Below are positions 1-9,406 of a stretch of DNA of 64,000 nucleotides, piece by piece (the stretch's first letter is position 1; every line of letters starts with the position of its first letter). The notes under the pieces were generated by a model. It searched no databases. It saw only the letters and a program-made list of their open reading frames with translations, and was not told the origin of the DNA. The stretch comes from BRH-c54 sp036567945. GTDB lineage: Bacteria > Bacteroidota > Bacteroidia > Flavobacteriales_E > Vicingaceae. Location of the stretch: the NCBI GenBank assembly GCA_036567945.1, contig DATCTM010000020.1, positions 4,333-68,332 on the forward strand, given 5' to 3'. The position numbers were made by a program, and so were the translations under genes.

Positions 1-1596
1 TCTAACTTAGCTGCAAATACATATAACATTGTTGTAGAAGACGTTGTTGGTTGTCAGGTTACAGCTTCTTATACAGTTAATAGCATTGCAGGACCAACCA
101 TCAATTCATCTAATTTTACTGATCCAACATGTAACGGAGATTGTGATGGAACAATTACTGTAACTGGAACTTCTCCTGCAGGTGGTGAGCAATACAGCAT
201 TGATGGTATTAATTTCCAAGCATCAGGAACATTTAATAATTTATGTGCAGGAATTTATACAGTTACTATTAGTGATTCAAACTCATGCATAGATACTGTT
301 TCTTTAACATTAACCAATCCAGACTCTGTAACCATAAGTGCATCAGATATAACTATTTGTACTGGACAATCGGCTACCCTTACTGCTACTGCAGGTGGTG
401 GTTCAGGAAGTGGTTATACTTATAATTGGAACAACGGAGCTTCAACTACTTCTACATATACAGTTTCTCCTCCGGCAACAACAAGTTACCCCGTTTTTGC
501 TATTGATGGAAATGGATGTACTTCACCAACCATTAATGTTACCGTAACTGTTACTCCACCATTATCGGTTGTAGCTAGTCCTTCAGACACTAGTATTTGT
601 CCGGGAGAGTCTGTTATTATTTATGCCACTCCTTTCTTTGGAAATGGTGGCCCTTATACTTACCAATGGAGTAATGGCTCAACAGATTCTAGTCAAGTAG
701 TTTCTCCTGCAACAACAACTGTTTACACCGTTACATTAAACGATGGTTGTTCTCCTCCAACTACAGGGACAGTAACTATTAATATTATGCCTTTACCACA
801 AATAAGTTTTACTGCCGACAAATATGAAGCTTGTGAAACTCCTGTAGAAACCTTTACTTTCTACAATACTACAGATACCACTGGTGGCATGGTTAGCTCT
901 TCTATTTGGGATTTTGGTGATGGTAGTTCAGCTGTTGGAGATACTGTTACTCATGCGTACAATAGTACTGGAACTTATGATGTAACCCTTACCATTACTT
1001 CTTCTGCTACTGCAGGAGGGTGTACCAATAGTGTTACTTATCCAAATTATATTACCATACATCAAAATCCTACTGCTGATTTTTACATGAAAGATAATCC
1101 TGCCAACATGTTAAATCCAATAGTAAGTTTTCATGATCAATCTTATTTTAATATTGTAGGTTGGGCTTGGGATATTGGTGGTTTAGATTCAAGCTATATA
1201 CAAAACCCAATGTATGAATTCCCTGTAGATACCGGGCATTACCCCATAACACTTACCGTTATTGATGATAATGGATGTATTGGAACTATTACAAAAATAT
1301 TAGAAGTAGAGGGTGAATTTGGTATTTACATCCCTAACGCCTTTACTCCTGATTTTGATTTCTTAAATGAAGGTTTTGGTCCGAAAGGGTTTGGTATTAG
1401 CGAAGTAAATTACTCTTTCTTTATTTTTGACAGATGGGGCGAAATTATTTATGAATCGCATACGCTTTTTGAACCTTGGAATGGTACCTACAAAGGCAAG
1501 TTAGTACAAAATGGTGTTTATGTTTGGAAACTAGAATTTCAAGATATAAATGGTAAAAAACATTCCAAAATTGGACATGTAAATGTAATTAGATAA
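1..1596 (+). CDS. Giant secreted adhesin-like protein, 3' end (SprB-like repeats, PKD, CHU_C sorting domain)
   Basis: The reading frame is open from base 1, so the gene starts outside the window and only its last 531 codons are seen. The visible part begins with Thr/Ser/Gly-rich beta repeats in the style of SprB repeats (Cys-x-Gly-x-x-DG then aG-x-YTVTISD). A PKD-like domain follows near 787-1050 (WDFGDGS). The end is the roughly 90-residue gliding-motility-associated C-terminal (CHU_C) domain, from IPNAFTPDFDF through FDRWGEIIYES to the final VNVIR. That domain is the type B sorting signal for export by the type IX secretion system, so the protein is predicted to be displayed on or released from the cell surface. 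It is probably an adhesin or motility-related surface protein; the substrate is unknown. It is convergent with folC, with only a few bases between the genes. Confidence 0.88.
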   Translation, partial: SNLAANTYNIVVEDVVGCQVTASYTVNSIAGPTINSSNFTDPTCNGDCDGTITVTGTSPAGGEQYSIDGINFQASGTFNNLCAGIYTVTISDSNSCIDTVSLTLTNPDSVTISASDITICTGQSATLTATAGGGSGSGYTYNWNNGASTTSTYTVSPPATTSYPVFAIDGNGCTSPTINVTVTVTPPLSVVASPSDTSICPGESVIIYATPFFGNGGPYTYQWSNGSTDSSQVVSPATTTVYTVTLNDGCSPPTTGTVTINIMPLPQISFTADKYEACETPVETFTFYNTTDTTGGMVSSSIWDFGDGSSAVGDTVTHAYNSTGTYDVTLTITSSATAGGCTNSVTYPNYITIHQNPTADFYMKDNPANMLNPIVSFHDQSYFNIVGWAWDIGGLDSSYIQNPMYEFPVDTGHYPITLTVIDDNGCIGTITKILEVEGEFGIYIPNAFTPDFDFLNEGFGPKGFGISEVNYSFFIFDRWGEIIYESHTLFEPWNGTYKGKLVQNGVYVWKLEFQDINGKKHSKIGHVNVIR

Positions 1597-1602
1597 TTTT
1601 TC

Positions 1603-2820
1603 CTAAACCACCTCAGCAACCACAAAGGTACTTCCTCCGATAAAAATCAAATCTTGGGCAGTAGCATTTTGTTGAGCCGCTTTGTAAGCTGCCTCAACAG
1701 ATGAGAAAATTGTGCCTGACAAACCAACTACTGTTGCTTTTTCTGCTAAAATGTTTACATCTAACGCTCTTGGAATGTTGGCCTGACAAAAATAATAAGT
1801 AGCATTTTTAGGCAGTAATTGAAGAATATTGGTAATGTCTTTATCGTTTACTACTCCCAACACAAAGTGTAATTTTTCAAACGATTGTTGATTGATTTGA
1901 GCTAAAATTAATTTTATTCCGGCTTCATTGTGTCCGGTATCACAAACCGTTAGTGGTTGCTTATTTAATACTTGCCACCTACCCATTAATCCGGTATTTT
2001 TCACCACATTTAGCAAACCTTGTTTGATATGATTTTCAGCAATTTTCCAACCTAATTGTTGAAGGATTTGAATAGTAGCAAGTACTGTTTTTTTATTTTG
2101 TTGCTGATATACTCCTTTTAAATCACTTTCATATTCTTTAAGTGATAGTTTGTCGGCAAATTGGATAGTAGCGTTCAATTGGGTGGCTTTTTCAATAAAA
2201 ACGTGTTTTATTTCGGATTGTGTTTCACCAATTATTACCGGAATAGTTGGTTTTATTATTCCTGCCTTTTCAGCAGCAATTTTGGCTAAGGTATTTCCCA
2301 AAAACTGCGTATGATCCATACTAATATTAGTAATTACAGCCACTTCAGGAGTAACTATATTGGTAGAATCGAGTCTGCCCCCCAAACCAGTTTCTATAAT
2401 TACTATATCCACTTTTTGGTTGGCAAAATAATGAAACGCCAACCCTACTGTCCATTCAAAAAAAGAAAGCTGTATTTTTTCAAATTCATTTTTGTATTCC
2501 TTAACAAAGTCAATCACTTCATTTTCTGAAATCATAGCTCCGTTAATTTTTATACGTTCTCTAAAGTCCTTTAAATGAGGAGATGTGTAAAGTCCCACTT
2601 TATAACCCGCTTCTTGTAAAACAGATGCCAACATATGTGAAGTTGAACCCTTGCCATTTGTTCCTGCTATATGTACTGACTTAAATTGTTTTTCAGGATG
2701 ATTTAATATTTCACTCAAACGATAGGTATTATCTAAATTGGCTTTATAAGCTGCATTTCCAATACGTTGATACATGGGCAACTGACCAAAAAGATAATCG
2801 AGTGTTTCGGGGTAATTCAT
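1603..2820 (-). CDS. folC: Bifunctional folylpolyglutamate synthase/dihydrofolate synthase
   Basis: Mur-ligase-family enzyme that adds glutamate to dihydropteroate and to reduced folates in the cytoplasm. The ATP-binding P-loop GTNGKGST is at about residues 53-60, followed by TSPHLKDFRERI, a signature of the family. Length (about 405 residues) is normal. I start it at the ATG at 2820 rather than the TTG one codon upstream, because the ATG overlaps the stop of the upstream tonB-like gene as TGATG (one shared base), the arrangement of translational coupling. It is the last gene of the exbB-exbD-tonB-folC run. Confidence 0.93.
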   Translation of the reverse strand: MNYPETLDYLFGQLPMYQRIGNAAYKANLDNTYRLSEILNHPEKQFKSVHIAGTNGKGSTSHMLASVLQEAGYKVGLYTSPHLKDFRERIKINGAMISENEVIDFVKEYKNEFEKIQLSFFEWTVGLAFHYFANQKVDIVIIETGLGGRLDSTNIVTPEVAVITNISMDHTQFLGNTLAKIAAEKAGIIKPTIPVIIGETQSEIKHVFIEKATQLNATIQFADKLSLKEYESDLKGVYQQQNKKTVLATIQILQQLGWKIAENHIKQGLLNVVKNTGLMGRWQVLNKQPLTVCDTGHNEAGIKLILAQINQQSFEKLHFVLGVVNDKDITNILQLLPKNATYYFCQANIPRALDVNILAEKATVVGLSGTIFSSVEAAYKAAQQNATAQDLIFIGGSTFVVAEVV

Positions 2821-3602
2821 CAATTAAGAATGTAAACAAAAGTCATGGTACCTTTTTGTTCTGCTGGAGCATCTGCTTTTACATTGAAACGAGCTTCTAG
2901 TGCTGCTTCTTTAGAAATTTTATACAAGGTTGGGTTGGTAGTACTAGAACCTCTTGCTCCAGGTGTTGCTCTAATCACTTTTCCGTTTTTATCCACCACA
3001 ATTTCTACCACCACTTTTCCATCTTCTTGTGTTGGATTATTTGGTTTTTTCACTTTTACCATCGATCTTCCAGCCAAAGAAAAGTCAACACCATTACCTG
3101 TTCCTCCTCCCGTATAATTATTGCTGTTGGGGTCACCACTTTCATCACCTTGATCTCCTGGAGTTCCTGTATTTCCATCTCCAGTAGAATTGTTATTAGG
3201 GTTATTCAAAGCATTTAAAGCATTAGATAAATTTTCATCCACTGTTTGCTCTGTTTGTTGCGTTGTTGTATTTTGATTAGTGGTAGTAGTTGTATTTTGC
3301 GAAGCATTCATTTCTACAGATTCTTCCGTAGTTGTTAAAGCATTTTCTTGAGCTGAACTTGGCGTAGTAGTTTCGCTTGTTGTAGTATTTTCTGAAGTAG
3401 TAGTAGTTTCTGAAGAAGAGGGTTGAGTATCGCCCATACCTTCATCGGTTGTTCCAAAATTAATCACCATTCCTCCTGCATTTTCCTCAGGTGGGTCTTG
3501 GTAAGTCATCCCAAATTGAATAAACAGCAACAACAACAGCAAGTGAAACAAGATGGTTCCAATTACTCCGGTTCTACTATTTTTTTCTTGTAAGATTTCC
3601 AT
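2820..3602 (-). CDS. TonB-family energy transducer (periplasm-spanning)
   Basis: A short cytoplasmic N-terminus is followed by one membrane helix (about residues 13-31, rich in Leu) and then a long low-complexity Ser/Thr/Gln/Asn/Gly linker (about 60-170). The C-terminal domain has the TonB-like core VVVEIVVDKNGKVIRATPG and ends in TMTFVYILN. In the known system TonB passes proton-motive energy from ExbB/ExbD to outer-membrane receptors. Immediate linkage to exbD and exbB supports this role. The linker is Thr/Asn-rich rather than the usual Pro/Lys-rich type. Receptors it might serve include the TonB-dependent receptor at 17649-19856, but that pairing is only inference. Confidence 0.82.
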   Translation of the reverse strand: MEILQEKNSRTGVIGTILFHLLLLLLFIQFGMTYQDPPEENAGGMVINFGTTDEGMGDTQPSSSETTTTSENTTTSETTTPSSAQENALTTTEESVEMNASQNTTTTTNQNTTTQQTEQTVDENLSNALNALNNPNNNSTGDGNTGTPGDQGDESGDPNSNNYTGGGTGNGVDFSLAGRSMVKVKKPNNPTQEDGKVVVEIVVDKNGKVIRATPGARGSSTTNPTLYKISKEAALEARFNVKADAPAEQKGTMTFVYILN

Positions 3603-3641
3603 TTATTCTGCTTGATGCATTAATTTTATTTATTCCATAAT

Positions 3642-4034
3642 TTATTTTGGAGAAGTAGCTAACACCAATTTCAATTTATTTCTATTCGCAATATCCATAA
3701 TTACCACCACATTTTCTATCGGCACGCTTTTTTCTGCTCGCAATATAATTCCCGGATTTTCTTCATTAGCCGTTTGCGATAATAATAAGGTTTCTAATTC
3801 CTCAACAGCTACTTCATCTTTATTTACATAATACCTTAAATCTTCAGTAATACTAACATTCACCGTTTGCGGACGAGGAGCTGAATGACTTGCTTTAGGC
3901 AAAATCACATCCAACGCATTAGGACTAATTAAGGTAGAAGCGATGATGAAAAACACCAACAACAAAAACACAATATCCGTCATACTAGACATATTGAAGT
4001 TGGTATTTACTCTATTTTTTGAACGTATAGCCAT
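3642..4034 (-). CDS. exbD: ExbD/TolR-type biopolymer transport protein
   Basis: A 130-residue protein with a basic N-terminus and one membrane helix carrying the conserved Asp (MTDIVFLLLVFFIIASTL, about residues 17-35), which in ExbD/TolR takes part in proton flow. A small periplasmic domain follows (ISEDLRYYVNKDEV, IILRAEKSVPIENVV). Length and layout are typical. It lies between exbB and tonB in the same direction, 39 bases from tonB and 77 from exbB, so the three should form one inner-membrane complex. Confidence 0.92.
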   Translation of the reverse strand: MAIRSKNRVNTNFNMSSMTDIVFLLLVFFIIASTLISPNALDVILPKASHSAPRPQTVNVSITEDLRYYVNKDEVAVEELETLLLSQTANEENPGIILRAEKSVPIENVVVIMDIANRNKLKLVLATSPK

Positions 4035-4111
4035 TTTTATTAGTTAAAAGTTTGTAAAGTATAAAGTGTGACAGTTTGTAAAGTCTATTCTCTAATTCTC
4101 ATATCCACACA

Positions 4112-4828
4112 TCAATTAGCTGGCTCATGTAAAATATCTAAAAATTCGGTAGTTCTAGCTTCCATAATAAAAACAATTTTCTCCACTTTTGCTACCAATG
4201 TATTGTAGCCAATATAAGCAACAATACCTACAATAAGTCCGGCTACAGTAGTGGTCATGGCTGTAAAAATTCCTTCCGAAAGGGTATTCAAATCAACACC
4301 TCCACCACCTTTAGACATTTCATGGAAAACCAAAATCATTCCGATAACTGTTCCTAAGAAACCAATCATTGGTGCAGCACCAGAGATAGTTGCCAAGGTA
4401 GATAAATTTTTTTCTAGTTTGTTCAGTTCTAATTTTCCAGTAGTCTCTACAGCAGTTCCAATATCACTTAATGGTTTCCCAATTCTAGAAATACCTTTTT
4501 CTATCATTTTTGCCACAGGCGATGCATTAGATTTACATAACGTTTTAGCTGCATCCATCTTACCTTCATGTATAAAATCTTTAATTTGATTCATAAAATT
4601 GGCATCTTCTTTACTGGCATTTTTAATAGCCAAGTATCTTTCTATTATAATATAAACTGCTAGTATAGATAATATCAACAGCGTTATCATAATAATTGCT
4701 CCACCTATTCCACCGGAGCTTACCAATTCCCATATAGAAAGTGTTTTTTCTTCAGAAACTGCTTCTTGAACCACTGTTGATGTTGTGTCAGCAGCCACAT
4801 TTACTTGTAATAACAAAGATTGAATCAT
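4112..4828 (-). CDS. exbB: ExbB/TolQ/MotA-type proton channel protein
   Basis: The protein is 238 residues long. A membrane helix at about 38-62 is followed by a cytoplasmic stretch (IKDFIHEGKMDAAKTLCKSNASPVAKMIEKG). The conserved paired-helix segment then reads APMIGFLGTVIGMILVFHEM and GIFTAMTTTVAGLIVGIVAYIGYN, the family signature. It forms the proton-conducting core with ExbD and energises TonB. It is the first gene of the minus-strand operon exbB-exbD-tonB-folC. The gap of about 130 bases upstream probably holds the promoter, but I see no exact TAnnTTTG box there. Confidence 0.93.
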   Translation of the reverse strand: MIQSLLLQVNVAADTTSTVVQEAVSEEKTLSIWELVSSGGIGGAIIMITLLILSILAVYIIIERYLAIKNASKEDANFMNQIKDFIHEGKMDAAKTLCKSNASPVAKMIEKGISRIGKPLSDIGTAVETTGKLELNKLEKNLSTLATISGAAPMIGFLGTVIGMILVFHEMSKGGGGVDLNTLSEGIFTAMTTTVAGLIVGIVAYIGYNTLVAKVEKIVFIMEARTTEFLDILHEPAN

Positions 4829-4959
4829 AATTTATAGATTTTTATAGTGCTAAAATACGGTTGATTGATGATGATAGTAAGAACAAAAAATGTAATTTGT
4901 AAACAGCGAACTGTTAGCTTTTATTGTCCGGAATATCTTAAAACTTATTAAAAAAGCAA

Positions 4960-6381
4960 TTATTTACGCTCGAACAATTGTAAAAAAACGGTAGAAGAAT
5001 TCAGCTCATGAATGGGTTTATAACCTGAATATAAAGCTTCTAATTCTGCATCGCTAAAACCATTAAACACATTGGAATAGAGTATATAATTATCTTTACC
5101 TATATTTTTTGGTTTGAATGAACGAATATCTTCTTCCATAAAAATGATAGCATGGTTTCCTAAAACTGGAAAAGCAGCTCCTACTTCATGATATGGAATT
5201 TCATTAGCATCTAGATAGTCATTCATCTCTAACTGCAAACTATAAAAAGGCAAGTGAGCCAAACTAGCATCCCAACCTTGGGCAATTCTATTAGGATACA
5301 CCCAAAAATTGCCTGCTAAAAGTGAAACCGTTAACACTCCAAAAATACTTTTTTTAACTACCGAAGAGGTAATCACTTTATTTGCATAATAGCCTGCTGC
5401 TAACAAAATCAACAAATATAAAGGCAATAAATACCTATGTCCGGTAAGTTGCTGATAATACAAAAATGGAATAATGAAAATGAAGACACTAACTATTATC
5501 AATATTAATAATTGTAATGATGTTGATTCTCTCAACAACTTTTTTCTATACATTATTGCCATAATTAAAAGAGCAAATACTACCAACACTCTTCCAAAAT
5601 CTAGTATTCGCCAAGCAAATATTCCTATGTTATATAGCGCTCCGTTAAAATCATTAGCAATTCTACCTTCTTCCCAAGCAGAATTGGGATGCGACCAAAA
5701 CCACCCTGTTGCCTTATAGTGATAAAAATGATACCCTATAAAAAGTAGAAATGGAAAAGTATAAAACAATGATTTCATTAATAAAAGATGTAATGGGAAA
5801 CCTCTAAAATGTTGTCTTCTTAATGAAAAAATAAAATCGATTAAAAAAATGGTAAATGCTGCTACTATTCCTCTCATACTAATTAAAAACAAGCCAATAA
5901 GAGCAAACATTAAAAGCATTTTTCTATTTTCGAAAACAGCATTAAGTGCCAATAAAAAACAAAAAAGTAATACAATATCTGGAGAAACCATTGCTGCTTG
6001 ACTTAAAAAAGTGGGATCAACCAGCATCATTAACATCGTTAATACCAACACATAAGAAGTTCCCATAAATCGTTTGGCTAATATATAAACCTGATAAACA
6101 ATTCCCAACAAAAATGGCAACATAGCAAAATGAGCTATTGCCAACGATTTACCAAAAAACTGCCATACTTTAGCTATGTACATTGCCAATAATGGCACAT
6201 GCCCCGTATCAATCTGATTAGGAAGAATAAAAGAACGAAAATTATTTTCATAAAAAAAAGTTGCCGGAGCAGCTACTAAATTAATGGTATCCCAAAAAAA
6301 GAAATTATTGGAAACATAAGCCGTAAAGAATATGAAAAACAGAAAAAATGGAATTAATATTTGAACCTTTCGACTAATCAT
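4960..6381 (-). CDS. Multi-pass membrane protein, GT-C/GT39-like glycosyltransferase
   Basis: A 473-residue polytopic inner-membrane protein with roughly ten hydrophobic segments. The first loop after helix 1 carries an acidic aromatic motif (FFWDTINLVAAPA) and TGHVPLLAMYIAKVWQFFGKS. This matches the layout of GT-C fold enzymes of the ArnT/PMT type, whose first extracytoplasmic loop holds the catalytic Asp. Such enzymes move a sugar from a lipid-phosphate donor to lipid A, glycan or protein. The acceptor cannot be read from the sequence. The two genes next in the same direction upstream encode outer-membrane barrels and do not clarify the role. Confidence 0.55.
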   Translation of the reverse strand: MISRKVQILIPFFLFFIFFTAYVSNNFFFWDTINLVAAPATFFYENNFRSFILPNQIDTGHVPLLAMYIAKVWQFFGKSLAIAHFAMLPFLLGIVYQVYILAKRFMGTSYVLVLTMLMMLVDPTFLSQAAMVSPDIVLLFCFLLALNAVFENRKMLLMFALIGLFLISMRGIVAAFTIFLIDFIFSLRRQHFRGFPLHLLLMKSLFYTFPFLLFIGYHFYHYKATGWFWSHPNSAWEEGRIANDFNGALYNIGIFAWRILDFGRVLVVFALLIMAIMYRKKLLRESTSLQLLILIIVSVFIFIIPFLYYQQLTGHRYLLPLYLLILLAAGYYANKVITSSVVKKSIFGVLTVSLLAGNFWVYPNRIAQGWDASLAHLPFYSLQLEMNDYLDANEIPYHEVGAAFPVLGNHAIIFMEEDIRSFKPKNIGKDNYILYSNVFNGFSDAELEALYSGYKPIHELNSSTVFLQLFERK

Positions 6382-6419
6382 TAAGCTTTTTTAAGGTTCA
6401 AAGATAACAATGTGAATGG

Positions 6420-7004
6420 TTATTTCTTTTTGAGTGCGTTAAAATTAAATCCTAATCCGAAAGAAATTCTTACTTCATTAAGTGACACTGCTTTATAATT
6501 AGACAAGTGCCTTCCATGAATCAATCTACCATCTATAAACAAATGAAACCACTTAGAAGCATAATAATTAAAGCCAAAAACACCAGAAATTAAAGGACTA
6601 ACACTTGTTCCTGATGTAGTTTGAGGTAAGTTATCTAATGATTTTTTAGAGCCATTAAAAGATTGCGACAAAGCCAATCCAGGTTGAAAACCAAAGTAAG
6701 GGTTAAAATTATTACCCGTTTTAATGTGATAAGATGCTCCAGAAAATAGCTGATGGTTTTTATTTAATATATTTTCATCATTTTTTAAAAAATGAAAAAT
6801 ATCTCCTCTTACAGAAATTTGCGAGCTAACATAATATTCTAAATTCCCTGTAAGAAAAATATTAGTTTCATCCATATCCAACAATTTCCCCACACTTATT
6901 GTTCCTTGAAATCTTACCAATCCTTTATCCACAACATTATTGTTTTCTTGAGAAAAAACAATAAGAGGTATAAAAAATAAAATAAAAACTAACTGTTTTA
7001 CCAT
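6420..7004 (-). CDS. Outer-membrane beta-barrel protein
   Basis: A 194-residue protein with a signal peptide (MVKQLVFILFFIPLIVFSQ) followed by alternating amphipathic strands typical of a small eight-strand barrel. It ends in an aromatic-rich strand (VRISFGLGFNFNALKKK). Its ATG lies inside the end of the upstream barrel gene: the two share seven bases (ATGGTAA contains the upstream stop), so they are almost certainly co-transcribed and translationally coupled. Ligand or function is unknown. Confidence 0.7.
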   Translation of the reverse strand: MVKQLVFILFFIPLIVFSQENNNVVDKGLVRFQGTISVGKLLDMDETNIFLTGNLEYYVSSQISVRGDIFHFLKNDENILNKNHQLFSGASYHIKTGNNFNPYFGFQPGLALSQSFNGSKKSLDNLPQTTSGTSVSPLISGVFGFNYYASKWFHLFIDGRLIHGRHLSNYKAVSLNEVRISFGLGFNFNALKKK

Positions 7005-7648
7005 AGGTTTCCTAATTTAAAATTAACACTAATTGTAAATAACAAATGCCCCTCTAAAGTAGGATTATTATGACTTTCTTTTTCTATATGCAGTTCTTTT
7101 ACCCCGTCATGTTCATGAATATCCGTATGAATATCATTACCTAAATGAATCATGTATTGAGCTCCAAGTGAGATATCAAAATTATTTGTAATATTTAGAT
7201 GTGTTCCTATCCCCAACTGAGTTGCAGAACTCAATCGAGACTGAGCATCATCTACTGTTATATTTTCTGTTGTTTTAACAGGACTCACTTTAGTATAATC
7301 AAAACAATGTCCAGCTAAAATATAAGGTACAAGTTTTCCTTGAGTGTTTAAAGGGTAAAACATTACCGACCAACCAATATGTCTATCATTTCTATATGCT
7401 AAGCCATCAATATCTTCTGTAATAAAATCAGCAAACCATTCAGTATTTATTCTATTGCTAATTCGTATTCTAAACTGACCTCCAAAACCAGTTCCCACAT
7501 TGTTAGTACTACCAAAGCCACTTATGGTATTTCTAACGCCCAACTCAAACATTCCTGAAGTTTTTTTAGCACCTGAAGGACGCATATCTTCCTGTGCATA
7601 AAAAGTTATTGGAAATAATAAGGCTATAAATAAAATGAATTTGCTCAT
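6998..7648 (-). CDS. Outer-membrane beta-barrel protein
   Basis: About 216 residues. I choose the ATG at 7648 because it gives a proper signal peptide (MSKFILFIALLFPITFYAQ). A TATTTTTG -7 box on the minus strand at 7655-7662 lies just upstream, which makes the longer reading from 7726 unlikely. The mature part shows alternating beta strands (FGGQFRIRISNRINTEWFADFI, abbreviated here) and ends with a strand typical of a barrel (LLFTISVNFKLGNLW). A His/Asp-rich loop (HTDIHEHDGVKELHIEKESH) could be surface-exposed and might bind metal; that is inference. It is coupled to the next barrel gene by a seven-base overlap. Confidence 0.68.
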   Translation of the reverse strand: MSKFILFIALLFPITFYAQEDMRPSGAKKTSGMFELGVRNTISGFGSTNNVGTGFGGQFRIRISNRINTEWFADFITEDIDGLAYRNDRHIGWSVMFYPLNTQGKLVPYILAGHCFDYTKVSPVKTTENITVDDAQSRLSSATQLGIGTHLNITNNFDISLGAQYMIHLGNDIHTDIHEHDGVKELHIEKESHNNPTLEGHLLFTISVNFKLGNLW

Positions 7649-7709
7649 ATGTTTCAAAAATAATATAAATAACGTTTGTATTACTAAAAGATTATCTTGA
7701 AAATTATTT

Positions 7710-7740
7710 TTGGCACTAATAAACAAATAAACTATTTTTG
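7710..7740 (+). promoter_or_regulatory. Bacteroidota-type promoter for the glycine-rich secreted protein
   Basis: A TTG at 7710-7712 and TATTTTTG at 7733-7740 are separated by 20 bases, an exact match to the Bacteroidota primary-sigma pattern TTG-N19/20-TAnnTTTG. The -7 box ends 28 bases before the ATG at 7769. Confidence 0.7.
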
Positions 7741-7768
7741 ATGAATAATCATTTAAACTTTTAGAAAT

Positions 7769-9349
7769 ATGAAAAAATCTTTACTAAAAATTATTTTAGG
7801 TGTATTTACCTTAACATTTGGACTTAATGCAAGTGCACAATGTCCAACAATAACATGCCCTTCAGACACAATAATCAATAATGACCAAGGTGATTGTGGT
7901 GCCATTTTCAGCTACACATCTCCTACAGGGGTTGATTTATGTGCTAATGGAACTCAAACATTTAGCTATACTGGAAATGTTCAAACATTTACTGTTCCTA
8001 CAGGGGTAACCTCTATTTCAATTCAAGCTTATGGTGCTCAAGGAGGTGATAATGGAACTTGGCTTGGTGGACAGGGAGGATATGCAGCAGGAGATTTAGC
8101 TGTAACACCTGGTCAAGTATTAAACATATATGTTGGAGGTAAAGGATCTAATGGAACTGGAAGTGCGGCTAATTGTGGATCACAAGGAGGCTTTAATGGT
8201 GGTGGAAACACAGGTGCTACATGTTGTAGTAATGCTGGTGGTGGTGCTGGTGCTGGTGGTGGTGCTTCTGATGTAAGATTAGCAGGAAACACTTTGAATG
8301 ACAGAGTTATTGTTGCTGCCGGAGGTGGTGGTGCCGGAGATAATGAAAATGGTGCTAACGGTGGTGGATTAGTAGGTGATGATGGTGGTACTTATAACGG
8401 AGTAACCTCAACTGGAGGGACCCAAACTGCTGGAGGTTTAGCTGGAGGAACTTATTTCCCAAACCATACCTGCTCACCAGCAACAGATGGAAGTTTTGGA
8501 CTAGGAGGAGACGGAGACGCCAATGATGGTGGCGGTGGTGGTGGAGGCTGGTACGGTGGTGGTGGTGGAGCCAACAACGCACATGGTGCCGGTGGATCTT
8601 CTTATATAGGAGGAGTAACTAATAGCACAACTACTTCAGGAGGTAGAACAGGAGATGGAGAAATAGTTATAACATACCAAGGAGCCCCAGTATCAACTAA
8701 TCAGACTAATGGATTGTCTTCTGGAACAACTTTCCCTATAGGTATTACAACTAATACTTTTGTAGCTACTAATAACTTTGGATCTGCTACATGTAGTTTT
8801 AATGTTACTGTTGTAGATGTAGAAGCTCCAACCATTTCTTGTCCAGGTGACACAACTCTATGTGACACAACTGCTACAACAATAAACAATATTGCTCCTG
8901 TTACATCTGATAACTGTTCTGGAGAAACTGTAAGCTATACATTAACTGGAGCTACTACAGGTTCAGGAACAGGTGATGCTAGTGGAACCACTTTCAATAA
9001 TGGTGTAACTACCGTTAAGTATATTGTTGCTGATACTTCTGGAAATCTAGATAGTTGTACTTTTAATGTAGAAATATTAACTTGCGTAGGAATTAATGAA
9101 AATCAAGATTTACAAGGAATAGATATTTTCCCAAATCCTGCAACAGATTTTGTTACTGTTCAGGTTAATGAAAACTATTCTTCACTTAATGTATCTTTAA
9201 CTTCTATCGAAGGTAAAGTCGTTTTTCAACAAAATAATATGTCTAAAAAAATATTAAAAATTGATATCTCTAATTTTGATAATGGCGTTTACTTTTTAAA
9301 GGTAACTAATGGTGCAAAATCTAATGATTATAAATTAATTAAAAATTAA
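7769..9349 (+). CDS. Secreted glycine-rich protein with HYR-like domains and T9SS type A sorting tail
   Basis: A 526-residue exported protein. It has a signal peptide (MKKSLLKIILGVFTLTFGLNASAQ, cleavage after AQ). The broad glycine-rich domain at about residues 65-300 opens with TFTVPTGVTSISIQAYGAQG and holds many Gly-Gly-Gly runs. Two HYR-like immunoglobulin-fold segments follow (SCPGDTTLCDTT and neighbouring strands). The C-terminal sorting domain begins IDIFPNPATDFVTVQV and ends YKLIKN. The tail is the type A signal of the type IX system, so the protein is expected on the surface or outside the cell. Cys residues at the N-terminus (CPTITCPS) may pair. It stands alone with its own promoter and terminator. 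Function beyond a structural or adhesive role is unknown. Confidence 0.85.
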   Translation: MKKSLLKIILGVFTLTFGLNASAQCPTITCPSDTIINNDQGDCGAIFSYTSPTGVDLCANGTQTFSYTGNVQTFTVPTGVTSISIQAYGAQGGDNGTWLGGQGGYAAGDLAVTPGQVLNIYVGGKGSNGTGSAANCGSQGGFNGGGNTGATCCSNAGGGAGAGGGASDVRLAGNTLNDRVIVAAGGGGAGDNENGANGGGLVGDDGGTYNGVTSTGGTQTAGGLAGGTYFPNHTCSPATDGSFGLGGDGDANDGGGGGGGWYGGGGGANNAHGAGGSSYIGGVTNSTTTSGGRTGDGEIVITYQGAPVSTNQTNGLSSGTTFPIGITTNTFVATNNFGSATCSFNVTVVDVEAPTISCPGDTTLCDTTATTINNIAPVTSDNCSGETVSYTLTGATTGSGTGDASGTTFNNGVTTVKYIVADTSGNLDSCTFNVEILTCVGINENQDLQGIDIFPNPATDFVTVQVNENYSSLNVSLTSIEGKVVFQQNNMSKKILKIDISNFDNGVYFLKVTNGAKSNDYKLIKN

Positions 9350-9370
9350 AAGTTAATTAATTAGATATAA

Positions 9371-9406
9371 AAAAAGAGGCTATTCTAGGAATAGCCTCTT
9401 TTTTTT
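9371..9406. terminator. Bidirectional intrinsic terminator
   Basis: Stem AGAGGCTATT / AATAGCCTCT (9375-9384 with 9390-9399) with a short loop. It has an A-run before it and a T-run after it, so it can stop both the plus-strand T9SS cargo gene and the minus-strand radA transcript that meet here. Confidence 0.88.

Noticed and set aside
4905..4925. AACAG-CGAA-CTGTT hairpin as terminator after the glycosyltransferase-like gene
   Set aside because: The stem is only five pairs and no clear T-run follows on the minus strand.
7649..7726. Longer start for the barrel gene ending at 6998
   Set aside because: It would put 26 residues before a complete signal peptide and would overlap the -7 box at 7655-7662.
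8200..8680. GGTGGTGG-type repeats as a CRISPR or tandem DNA repeat
   Set aside because: They encode Gly-rich protein in one frame, have no regular unit with unique spacers, and the opposite-strand frames are His/Leu-rich shadows.
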